Below are positions 1 to 7,809 of a DNA stretch of 64,000 bases, piece by piece. Numbering within the stretch: position 1 is the first letter of the stretch; the number at the start of each line of letters is the position of its first letter. Below the pieces are notes generated by a model that searched no databases, had not been told where the DNA came from, and saw nothing but the letters and a program-made list of their open reading frames with translations. The translations under genes and the position numbers were made by a program. Location: the NCBI GenBank assembly GCA_004431415.1, contig QPMI01000038.1, positions 248,001-312,000 on the forward strand. The letters run 5' to 3'. This DNA is from Cyanophora paradoxa. Its lineage: Eukaryota > Glaucocystophyceae > Cyanophorales > Cyanophoraceae.

Positions 1-286
1 GGAATGAGGTTCGGAGGCCGGCGCTCGGGAGGTCATTCGGGGGCCCAGTTCGCAGCACCGGGAAACGCGACCGCAGGAAAACGCGCGCGCGGCATTTCGC
101 GCTCGCATTTTCCGGCTTCCCGCATGATCGCGCGTCACGGTGACGCGTCACCGTCGGTGACGGCGACGCGTCCGCCGGCCTTCGACCCGTGACGGATCGG
201 ATTCATCCCCATAGCACGCTCGACGGTCGGCGCGCGTGGGGTCGGCGACGGGCCGCGCGCGTTTTTTTCGAGCGCAATGAGTGACC
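1..286. other. upstream region with GTGACG/CGTCAC palindromes
   Basis: No convincing gene. Positions about 134-175 hold a run of alternating CGTCAC and GTGACG words that can fold back on each other. Similar words sit inside the ~125-bp repeat further right, and 215-262 resembles the tail of that repeat (CGACGGTCGGCGCGCG then GGTCGGCGACGGG). It probably contains the promoter of the gene starting at 287. Confidence 0.4.
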
Positions 287-649
287 ATGGGCAACGCCGA
301 GTCACGACCGCCGGGCGCGCAGGCCTCGACGACGCAGCCGCAGCAGCAGGCCGCGGAGGATGACGGCGGCGAGCTCGAGCTCAAGCTGACACTCTACGCG
401 CTGGTGCTGCTGCTGGCCACGACGGCGCCGTACGGCCTGTACAAGGCCTTCCGCGGCCTCCACGGCCGCTTCGGCTGGAAGGGCAGCGCGCCGCTCGGCG
501 TGGTGATGCTGCTCCTCACGTTCATGGTCGGGCGCGTCGGCCCGGCAAAGCTCACGATGACGTCAGGGCTCGCGCTCACGTTCACTGGCGTCTCCATGGA
601 CAACGACCTGGCACTCGTGCTTCAGACCCTATGCAACTGCCGCAAGTAA
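287..649 (+). CDS. small N-myristoylated membrane protein, unknown function
   Basis: A single-exon frame of 120 residues. I chose the ATG at 287 because it gives the start MGNAES, a good N-myristoylation signal (Gly2, Ser6). After a hydrophilic Gln/Glu-rich stretch (about residues 8-32) come two or three hydrophobic segments: about 33-55 (LYALVLLLATTAPYGLY), about 66-82 (PLGVVMLLLTFMVG), and a weaker one about 88-102. The C-terminus is short with a Cys-x-Cys pair (CNCRK). The family is not recognised. Lipidation plus membrane segments suggest a protein of the plasma membrane or an endomembrane; that is inference. A copy of the dispersed ~125-bp repeat starts directly after the stop codon. Confidence 0.6.
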   Translation: MGNAESRPPGAQASTTQPQQQAAEDDGGELELKLTLYALVLLLATTAPYGLYKAFRGLHGRFGWKGSAPLGVVMLLLTFMVGRVGPAKLTMTSGLALTFTGVSMDNDLALVLQTLCNCRK

Positions 650-654
650 ATCAC

Positions 655-770
655 CGGACAGGGACTCGAACCCTTGATTCAACTCCGCAGGGTTTACCGT
701 CACCGTCACGGTGACGGCGCCTAGAGTCGGTTTATACAGCACGCTCGGCGCTCGGCACGTCGTATAATCG
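655..770. repeat. dispersed ~125-bp repeat, copy 1 (tRNA B-box-like)
   Basis: It shares a block with 2925-3190: GACTCGAACCCTTGATTCAA, then CTCCGCAGGGTTTACCGTCA, a CCGTCAC/GTGACGG palindrome, GGCGCCTAGAGTCGG and TTATACAGCACG. On the minus strand it contains GGTTCGAGTCC, the consensus of a tRNA internal promoter B box. No cloverleaf can be folded around it, so it is called a repeat, not a tRNA. Confidence 0.6.
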
Positions 771-776
771 CATTCA

Positions 777-1394
777 TCACGGGTGGGGGAAGCCGGGCGG
801 CGGCGGCGACAGGGCCGCGAGGCGCGCGACGGTGTCGCGCGCGATCCGATACGCCGGCACGAGGACGTCGTACACGTAACCGCGGCCCGTGCCGTCGTGC
901 AGGTCGTAGTGGCCCGTGCGGCCGAAGAGCGACGGCTGGCCGACGTGCGGGCAGTGGTGCTTGAGCTCGTTGACGAGCGTGGCGAACGGCTTGCCGGCGA
1001 ACGCCAGCTCGCCGAGCCGCGCGCGGGCCTCCGCGACGAATCGGAAATCGCTCTGCGCGAACGGGTAGCTTGCGAAGTATATGTTGCCGTCGCGGCGGTA
1101 CGGGCCGCGCGGCTGCGCGCGCTCGCAGTAGTGCGCGACGCTGTCCAGCAGCGCCGCCAGGCTCACGGTGGCGGTGAACGCCAGCCCGTTCAGCTCGTCC
1201 GCCGCCGGCGCCCCGGCCCCGGCGCACAGCTCCTGGGCCTGGCAGACGAGCGCGCCGACCACGCACACCGCGGCCCGCACAGTGCCCAGGTGGCCGGCGG
1301 CGTTGAGGCCGCTGGCGGCCGGTTCCCGCGCGCCGCGCATCACCTGCCAGAAGCGCGAACCGTCAGACAGCAGCGGGAACGCGTCGTCCGCCAT
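777..1394 (-). CDS. hypothetical protein, paralogue 1 (N-x-x-K-H motif)
   Basis: A single-exon frame of 205 residues from the ATG at 1394; the frame stays open a little further upstream but without an ATG. It is clearly paralogous to the protein at 2261-2914. Shared features are a mid-region rich in helix-forming residues, a GNIYFASYPFAQ-type block (paralogue: KLYFDSYRFAHQ), a conserved N-x-x-K-H motif (NELKHHCPHVG against NRAKHTLPWFG), and a final helix starting after a P-A-Y-R motif. Both genes end in the same 3' flank (ATTCATCACGGG). The all-helical pattern with a late N-x-x-K-H resembles HEPN-type domains, but the classical R-x4-H pair is not clear. Function unknown. Confidence 0.55.
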   Translation of the reverse strand: MADDAFPLLSDGSRFWQVMRGAREPAASGLNAAGHLGTVRAAVCVVGALVCQAQELCAGAGAPAADELNGLAFTATVSLAALLDSVAHYCERAQPRGPYRRDGNIYFASYPFAQSDFRFVAEARARLGELAFAGKPFATLVNELKHHCPHVGQPSLFGRTGHYDLHDGTGRGYVYDVLVPAYRIARDTVARLAALSPPPPGFPHP

Positions 1395-1480
1395 GGGCTC
1401 ACCGTCGACGTGCGAAAGAAGCGCCGGGCCAGCGAACACGGCGCCAATCGGGCCCGCGGGGGCTCGAACTAGGGTCTTTG

Positions 1481-2164
1481 ATGGAAAGCGCCGAGGCGGC
1501 GGCGGCTGCAGCGGCGCTCGGCGCGCTGCCGGCCGGGCTCCGACCAGTCACAGCCCTGCGCGGCGATGCGGCCAACATCGCGGACGTTCTTTCGGAGCTT
1601 CGGTTGATCCGGGTCAACGTGCCCGACAAGTCGCCGGAGCTCTCTGAGATCGACTCAGCGCTCGCGCCGCTCGCGCTCCTATTCAGAAGCATGCAGGCCG
1701 CCGGGCTCGTGGACGCGCACCCGGCGCTCGTGACGCCGAAGCAGTTCGACGTCCTGCTCACGGACATCCGTGACCGCAGCGACCTGGAGTCAATCGCTCA
1801 GCTGTTCGGCGTCGCTTACCTCGCAGAAGCCCCGCCGGACCGCCGCCCCGCGTTCCCCGTCGAGGGCCAGATCGCCGGCCCCAACAGCCGGCCGCTCGCA
1901 GTCCTGCCGGTCGCCGCGAGGCGCGGGCGCGCCGTGTTCGCCCCATTCATCATCGACACGGGCTCGCCGCACACCTACGTCTCGGGCGACGTCATCGAGG
2001 CGCTCGGCCTCTCGTCTGTCTCGGCGCTCGGCGCCACGCTCCTGGTCAACGGCCGACCGGCCACGGTGTACGAGTCGCACTCGCACTTCAGCAAGGCCTG
2101 CGTGCTCGGAGCCTCGTACTTCGTCGCAAACCGCCTGGCCTCACCGTCCGATACGCATCGCTGA
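1481..2164 (+). CDS. retropepsin-like aspartic protease
   Basis: A single-exon frame of 227 residues from the ATG at 1481. The N-terminal ~120 residues are Ala-rich and helical without a recognised domain. Residues about 155-173 read FIIDTGSPHTYVS, the D-T-G active-site loop of retropepsin-type aspartic proteases after two hydrophobic residues. A short second half follows, with LVNGRPATV and a VLGASYF block that resembles the conserved I/V-L-G-x-x-F/L near the end of such domains. One D-T-G implies a homodimeric protease, as in retroviral and DDI1-like enzymes. No gag, reverse transcriptase or LTR is nearby, so this looks like a domesticated or cellular protease. It lies between two paralogous genes on the other strand. 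Confidence 0.65.
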   Translation: MESAEAAAAAAALGALPAGLRPVTALRGDAANIADVLSELRLIRVNVPDKSPELSEIDSALAPLALLFRSMQAAGLVDAHPALVTPKQFDVLLTDIRDRSDLESIAQLFGVAYLAEAPPDRRPAFPVEGQIAGPNSRPLAVLPVAARRGRAVFAPFIIDTGSPHTYVSGDVIEALGLSSVSALGATLLVNGRPATVYESHSHFSKACVLGASYFVANRLASPSDTHR

Positions 2165-2260
2165 GCCTCTCGATAGCCGAGGAGTCTGGTTTGACTGGTT
2201 AGGTAGTACTGTCGTATATATATTCGCATTCATCACGGGCCACGGCAGCGCGGACAATCG

Positions 2261-2914
2261 TCAGACCGCGGGCCACTCGCGGAGGCGCACGCCGCACTGG
2301 ACGGCGAGCGCGGCCACGCACTGGCAGAGCAGGCGATAGGCGGGCGCGACTGTGCCGGCGACCAGGCGGCGGCCGGCGGCGTCGCGGACGTCGAGCGCGC
2401 CGTCCGCGTCCGCGGACGCGACGCCGAACCACGGGAGCGTGTGCTTGGCGCGGTTGGCGACGGCGGCAAAGTCGCCGCCGTTGTAGAAGTCGGGCCGCCG
2501 GAGCGCCAGGCGCGCGCGCTCGACCGGCTCGAGCCACTGGTGCGCGAACCGGTAGCTGTCGAAGTAGAGCTTGTCTTCCCGCCGCTCGCCGCTCGGGAAG
2601 TGCCGGTCGCAGAAGCTCACGACGCCGTCCAGCGCCGATTGGACGCCGGCAACCGCCGCGACGAGCAGCGGGTTGTACACAAACGGGTCGCCGGCGCCCG
2701 CGCGCATCTCGTGCAGCGCGTCGTTCACGCAGTGCGCCACGTGCACGGCGGCGTTCGCCAGCACCACCACGTGGCCCTCGCGGTTCAAATCCTCGCCGAG
2801 CGCGCCGCCGGCCGCCGCCCGTCCGTTGAACTGCTCGCGCTGCCAATCATGCATCAGAGCGCCGCGACCGTACTGGCGGGCGCGAAAGGACCGCACCAGC
2901 GCCCGACGCGCCAT
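2261..2914 (-). CDS. hypothetical protein, paralogue 2 (N-x-x-K-H motif)
   Basis: A single-exon frame of 217 residues from the ATG at 2914, paralogous to 777-1394. It has the same block order: a helical region with NAAVHVAHCVNDALHE, a CDRHFPSG segment where the other has YCERAQPRG, KLYFDSYRFAHQ, NRAKHTLPWFG, and a terminal helix after APAYR. Identity to its partner is modest, so the duplication is old, yet both share the 3' flank ending ATTCATCACGGG. Two tandem copies of the ~125-bp repeat lie just upstream. The family is not recognised; a HEPN-like fold is a guess from the helical pattern and the N-x-x-K-H motif. Confidence 0.55.
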   Translation of the reverse strand: MARRALVRSFRARQYGRGALMHDWQREQFNGRAAAGGALGEDLNREGHVVVLANAAVHVAHCVNDALHEMRAGAGDPFVYNPLLVAAVAGVQSALDGVVSFCDRHFPSGERREDKLYFDSYRFAHQWLEPVERARLALRRPDFYNGGDFAAVANRAKHTLPWFGVASADADGALDVRDAAGRRLVAGTVAPAYRLLCQCVAALAVQCGVRLREWPAV

Positions 2915-2924
2915 CGGCCAAACG

Positions 2925-3190
2925 GGACCCGCCGAGATTCGAACCCTTGATTCAACTCCGCAGGGTTTACCGTCACCGTCAGAGTGACGGCGCCTATGCT
3001 CGCCTCTGGTGGCGCGCTCGACGTTCGGCGCGCGTCGGGTCGGCGACGGGCCCGCGGGGAGTCGAACCCTTGATTCAACTCCGCAGGGTTTACCGTCACC
3101 GTCATGGTGACGGCGCCTAGAGTCGGCTTATACAGCACGGCCGACGGTCGGCGCGCATCGGGTCGCGTCGGGTTGGCGACGGCTGAATCG
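2925..3190. repeat. two tandem copies of the ~125-bp tRNA B-box-like repeat
   Basis: Copy 2 (about 2925-3047) and copy 3 (about 3048-3190) share TCGAACCCTTGATTCAACTC, the GTGACGG palindrome and a tail GGCGCGCGTCGGGTCGGCGA. Together with copy 1 at 655 and a partial at 215 they bracket the small gene cluster. On the minus strand each carries GGTTCGANTC. The two copies read in frame over a ~117-residue open frame (3207-2854, minus), probably a by-product of the repeat. Confidence 0.6.
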
Positions 3191-3238
3191 GAACATTGTC
3201 CTTTCATGTAACATCAATGGCGAATCAGGCGCGAGCGC

Positions 3239-3257
3239 TGACGTCACCGTGACGTCA
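3239..3257. promoter_or_regulatory. twin CRE-type palindromes TGACGTCA
   Basis: Two perfect TGACGTCA octamers at 3239-3246 and 3250-3257, separated by three bases (11 bp centre to centre, about one helical turn). TGACGTCA is the classical binding site of bZIP factors of the CREB/ATF type. They lie between a minus-strand gene (2261-2914) and a plus-strand gene starting at 3542, so they could serve either. Confidence 0.45.
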
Positions 3258-3541
3258 TCCCGGACTCGCCGGTTCGCCGCCGGTCCGACCACCGCCCGCG
3301 TCACGGGTGCCACGGGAGTCACGGGAGTCACGCGTGGCGGTGGCGGGTCGGCGTACCCGTGGCGGGCCACGCCTGGCTCGACCCCCCCGCACGCCGGTCC
3401 CGGGGGGGTACCGCCGACCCACGAAATCCCCAGGGTTCCGAGTTGACAACGCTGCAGCCGCTGCTGTGCGCTGCAGCCGCCGCTTACAGCTTGCCAACGG
3501 GGTTTTCGGGATAGCGCGAGGTGGCGGATAACCGCACGGAA

Positions 3542-5626
3542 ATGCTCTCGCCCGGGGCGGCTGCAGAAGCTTTCGATGTGCTGCCCGACGTCGTCATAGC
3601 CGAAGTGTTCAAGCTCTTCGGGCTGCGGGCGGGCTGGCCCCTGCGCGGCGTATGCAGGTCGGCGCGACTGCGCCCGCCGTAGCTAATTAAGCATTACCGC
3701 CGTAGCTAAGCATTTCGCCGCAGGCGGTGGCGGCGGCTGGTCGAGGAGACGGAGTGGGCGAGCTTCGAACTAACCGGCGCGGCGGCGAGCGTCGAGCAGA
3801 GCCGCGAGAGCGCGTACGAGGCAGCAGCGGCGCTCTTTGAGAAGCGGAAGCTGCGGCTCGGCGGAGGCGGCAGCGTCACGCTCAGGCCGTGGGTAGCGAG
3901 CTGGAGCTTGATTCCGGATACTGGGTCAGCTGCAGTGGAAGCAGTGTGCAGCGTTCTCTCCGCCATCACGCACACCCACAGCGGCCCTGCGCAGCCGCGG
4001 GAGGTGATAGTCGAGCTGCAAGAGCTGTTCGATGTCAGTCGCTTTGACGAGGACTTCCTTCACGCCTTCCTGCTCGGCGTGCTGCGGGCGCTGCGGCCGG
4101 CGGAGGGGGCGGCCAGCGGGCTGGAGAGCCTCAGCGTCGGCCTCACTATGGAGGATGAGGGCGGGCAAGGGGACCACTGCCGAAGGGGATCGCTGCCGTG
4201 GCCGGAGTCCGCCGACCTGCGGGCCGCCCTCGCCCCCTTCGGCGGCGCGCTGCGCTCCCTCCACCTCTTCTTCGGGCCCCGAAACGCGGGCTTAGACGCC
4301 GCGTCCGCGGCGGCCATCGCTGCCGCCTGCCCCCTCCTCCGATCCGTCCTGCTTCCTTTTGACGAGGAGTCGCTCTCCGAATCGCTGGCGGCCCTCGCCC
4401 GCCTCGGGTGCCTCGAGGAGCTGGCCGCTGTCCTCACGCCTCTTTCTGAGGGCGGCGTGTCCGAGGGGCTGGCGGCGCTGGCGGACGGCGCCGCCGGGCG
4501 AAGCATCAGGAGGATCTCTTTCCTCGCCGAGGCGGAGATGTGCAGGTGCGCTTAAGCTTCCGATCCGCAGTCCGAGTCCCTTCGTGGCGCTCCTCGCTGA
4601 CGGATTTGTTCGACGCAGGAGGGGCGAGTTCCCGCGCCGGCCAGAGGCGGACTCGAGCTCCGGCGAGTGCCTGGGTCTCGTGCTCTACGACGCCGGCCTC
4701 CTCGCGCTCAGCCGCATGCCCCAACTCGAATCGATCGAGCCTCTGCGGGTGCTACCGCCTGCTCCGCTTGCTGCGTTGACCCCTCCGTCGGCTGCGTTGA
4801 CCCCCCGCGCGCCGCAGATCTATCCCGGCTATGTGCAGCCCGACGCCGTCCGGTCCCTCGGCCGCATCGCGGGCCTCCGCGAGGCCTCCCTGGAGTTCGT
4901 CTGCAGCTCGTCCCGTCAGGAGACGTCGGCTGCGCTGCGCGCGCTGGCGGAGGCGGTGGACGGCCTCCCGCGCCTGTCGCGGCTGCGGCTGCAGCTGCAG
5001 ACGAGCATACGCGAGGGCGCCGGCGCCGTGGCCGAGTTCCTCGGGAGCGCCGGCGCGCGGCGCGCCCTCACGGACCTCGAGCTCGAGGTGCACCCCACCT
5101 GGACCTCGGAGGAGGTGCGCGCCGTGGGGGAGGCGATGTCTGGCCTGCCCCGCCTCGCGAGGCTCAAGCTGGACCTGCGCGGTGCGTGTGGGCCGTGCGC
5201 TCCTCCGGCAGTGCATTCGCCCGCTCACCTCAATGTGCAGGCTTGGACCCGACCGCTGCGGACGTAGTGGCCCTCCTCGGGGGCGGGTGCCTGTCGATCA
5301 CGGCGCTCGAGCTTCTCCTGCACCGGCCCCTCTCCGAGGCGGAGGCCGAGGCGATTCTCGCCCTGCCGGCCCTCCGCCGCCTCCGCATCTCCTCCAAGCT
5401 CTTCCCCCTCCCTTCCCTCCGCCCCTTCGAGGTGTGCGGCTGTACCCCGAGGCCCCCGCGCCGGCCTCTCATCTCTTGCCCCGGCCCGGCGCGGCAGGTC
5501 CTGCGCGGCCTCCGGCCCGAGGTCGCTGTAAAGGTCGACCCTCACCTCCGGCGGCTGGGCCGGGAGCAGGTGCGAGCCTTGACCGAAGCTGTGAACAGCA
5601 TCTTCGCGGGGCGCCCTCCTATTTGA
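3542..5626 (+). CDS. F-box/leucine-rich-repeat protein A
   Basis: Six exons: 3542-3657, 3724-4545, 4619-4748, 4818-5181, 5241-5431, 5498-5626, giving 583 residues. All introns are GT-AG, 59-73 nt, and every junction keeps frame. The N-terminus is an F-box: LPDVVIAEVFKLFGLRAGWP followed across intron 1 by VCRRWRRLVEETEW. The F-box normally binds Skp1 in SCF ubiquitin ligases. The rest holds irregular leucine-rich segments (LPRLSRLRLQL, LTDLELEV, LPRLARLKLDLR, LPALRRLRISS) typical of substrate-binding LRR regions. Exon boundaries and phases match genes B (7810) and C (15121), which proves the family and supports the model. It probably encodes a substrate adaptor; the target is unknown. Confidence 0.82.
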
Positions 5627-6269
5627 TCATGACAGCCCGGCGGTTTGAGCTCGTTCGAGTTCTGATCTTAGACTTTTGAAAGACCTGAGACTCTGTAACG
5701 GCCCCGCGAAAGTTTCCATGCTAGTTTCCTGCACAGCGGTGGAGAGGGTCTGGAGAAACATGCACATGATCGACAGCGGGTGCTACCGTGTAATACTTAA
5801 TTACCGCGCTGACATAACTACTCTAAAGATCTACGGTGGGCGTGCCCACTCGTAGTACACAACGAGGATACAAGTCACGGTATCGGGAATCACAGGGATT
5901 CGAAGTACAACGTAGCGGAAACAGCAGGAACCGACATAACTACTGCGCTACCATATTACTGCGCTCTATATTTTTACAACGCAGTAATTTGGTAGCGCAG
6001 TAAAGCGCGCGCGCCTACCGCAGAGTACCGCGCCAGTACCCAGGACCGGCGCAGAAAGTTTAGAACGCAGTAATTTGGTGGCGCAGTAAAGCGCCTACCG
6101 TAGTTCCGGCGCAGAAATTTACCGTAGTACCGGCGCAGTAGCGGAGAGGGGGGCACGTCGGAGTCTCTTGGGCGGCTCCGGTTCGGCTCGCAGAAGCTAG
6201 CTACAAGCGGCGCCGGAGTGCTCGGCAATAGCAGCCGCGACGGCCGCGCGCGCGGGCGCGGGGTGTCCG
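5627..6269. other. intergenic region with repeat debris
   Basis: No gene found. Positions 5782-5805 (GCTACCGTGTAATACTTAAT) resemble the terminus of the MITE at 36858-37112. From 5941 to about 6140 the word GCGCAGTAA and its complement recur, including a hairpin listed separately and a diverged second copy at about 6065-6100. Confidence 0.45.
5941..6002. repeat. hairpin with 23-nt arms
   Basis: Arm 5941-5963 (TACTGCGCTACCATATTACT followed by GCG) is the reverse complement of 5980-6002 with one mismatch. The 16-nt loop is AT-rich. The right-arm unit CGCAGTAATTTGGTAGCGCA recurs at about 6066 with one change, so the hairpin belongs to a small repeat cluster, possibly a decayed MITE. Confidence 0.6.
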
Positions 6270-7250
6270 GTTCAGCACGCTGGAGCCCAGCTCCGCACCC
6301 TCCGCCGGGCCGCGCCGCGAAGGGTACGGCGCCCGCCACGGGTCGGGGCGGCGTCGCGGCCACGTGCACGGGGCTGGCAAAGGGCCGAGCTCGAGCAGGC
6401 GCCGCGCCACGTCGAAGCGCCCGGCCCGCAGCGCCACTGCGCCCGCCGCTGCATCAGGCGCGCCCGGGCGCAGGGCGGGCGGGCGGGCTGCGGGGGAACA
6501 AGGACGAGCCTCTGAGGGCGGAGCGGCCCTTCGGCGTCGGGACCGTCGGACGTCGACTTGGCGCGGCCAGCGGAGCGCACTGCGGCAGCGTTCCTCCCCC
6601 AAAAATGGGCGGAGCGACTCCGAATCGCGCTGCGCGGGCGTCGGACCCGCGCAGACCGCGTCGCCGGCTTTCCAACGACCCCCATATCGCGTGGCCCCAC
6701 GAGGGGGGTACAGGCAACTTCGCACCTGACCCACGGCGTGACGGACATCGTTGGAACGGGCGCGACAAGGATATTCCGGCGGCGAAGTCCCCTTTGAGAG
6801 GCTGGCCCGAGGTGGAGGGGTACACCCAAAAAACTGCCCGGGGGCCTGTCAGAGCCCTGCAGCATCGCAAGAGAGGGGGCCGGACCGTGCATAAGGAGTG
6901 ATATGCGCGCTGCGAAATCGGTGGTGAGCGCCGCATGGAGCAGTGAAGGGGCAGACCACCGGGCATCGAACGAAGACGAGATCGCCTTCGACAACGTCGA
7001 CTTCGATGGGTCGAAGTGGAACCTGCGTAGACGGATGCACAGCGCTAGCCGCGAGGACGCCGTCTGAAGCTCGCGCGGCCGCCGCGGAGCCCGAGCCCAA
7101 GCGTTCGAAGACGAAGCTGCCAAAACCGCCGCGCGCGCGCGAGCCACTACCAACACTCGCGCCGCCGCAAGTCCGAAACTCGCTGCGCAGTCTGCGGCAC
7201 GGCGCCGAGGTCCGAACAACCGCGGCGTCGACGTGAGATCAGACGACGCG
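6270..7250 (-). repeat. ~1-kb dispersed element, copy 1
   Basis: Similar sequences lie at about 17700-18790 and 26330-26920. Shared landmarks are a frame coding KRSKTKLPKPPRA-like peptides, GGGTGTACCCCTCCAC, GGCCACGCGATATGGGG and GCGCAGCGCGATTCGGAGT. Copies 1 and 2 also share a segment coding RAGRFDVARR, which recurs at the 3' end of gene E. No intact gene can be defined. At 7258-7290, GCGATCGAAA is tandemly repeated, and TCCCGCTG words repeat to about 7380. Confidence 0.55.
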
Positions 7251-7809
7251 AGGCCAGCGCGATCGAAAGCGATCGAAAGCGATCGAAAGCGCGGCTGAGA
7301 GAACTCTGAGTCCCGCTGCCTCCCGCTGCAGTTTCCGCTGCTAGCGCTGATTCCCGCTGATTCCCGCTGCTGAATCCCGCAGTCGCCGGGGGTACGACAC
7401 ACAAACCGAACTCGAAACGCCGCCCCCCGACAGGCGAGCGTCCGCGCGGCGCGTATGAGAGCGGGTATCGCCTACGAGGCGTATGCGGCGAGAGTCATTC
7501 AAGTCGAAGAGCACGCTGAAAATGGGGAGCGCGCTTGACAGGTGTGTCTCGCACGCGGGCCCGGGCCCATCCGAGCCAGCGCGCTGCACGGATATCGATT
7601 TTGGGATTACCTGACCTCCCCGCCCGCGCAGAAGCTTCTCCGCTTGCGTTTGCGCCTGCAGCTGCGTAGCTGCCGCCGCGGCTGCAGCGTGGTCATGGTC
7701 GTGGCCAGCTACAGCGTTCGCGGCATCTGCATGTGCATGCGCAGTTATAGCTACAGCTGCAGCTGCCCGTAAGGCGCTCGAGGGACCAGCTTCAGACCAA
7801 GACACGTTC

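Noticed and set aside
783..1472. 229-residue plus-strand frame opposite paralogue 1
   Set aside because: Antisense shadow; the minus-strand frame has a paralogue at 2261-2914, which the plus frame lacks.
655..3130. tRNA genes suggested by GGTTCGANTCC on the minus strand
   Set aside because: The T-arm pairs poorly and no matching acceptor, D or anticodon arms occur within 100 nt in any copy; called a repeat instead.
2854..3207. 117-residue frame across the tandem repeats
   Set aside because: It codes the same peptide (TVNPAELNQGF) twice only because the DNA repeat is duplicated; no start context or homologue.
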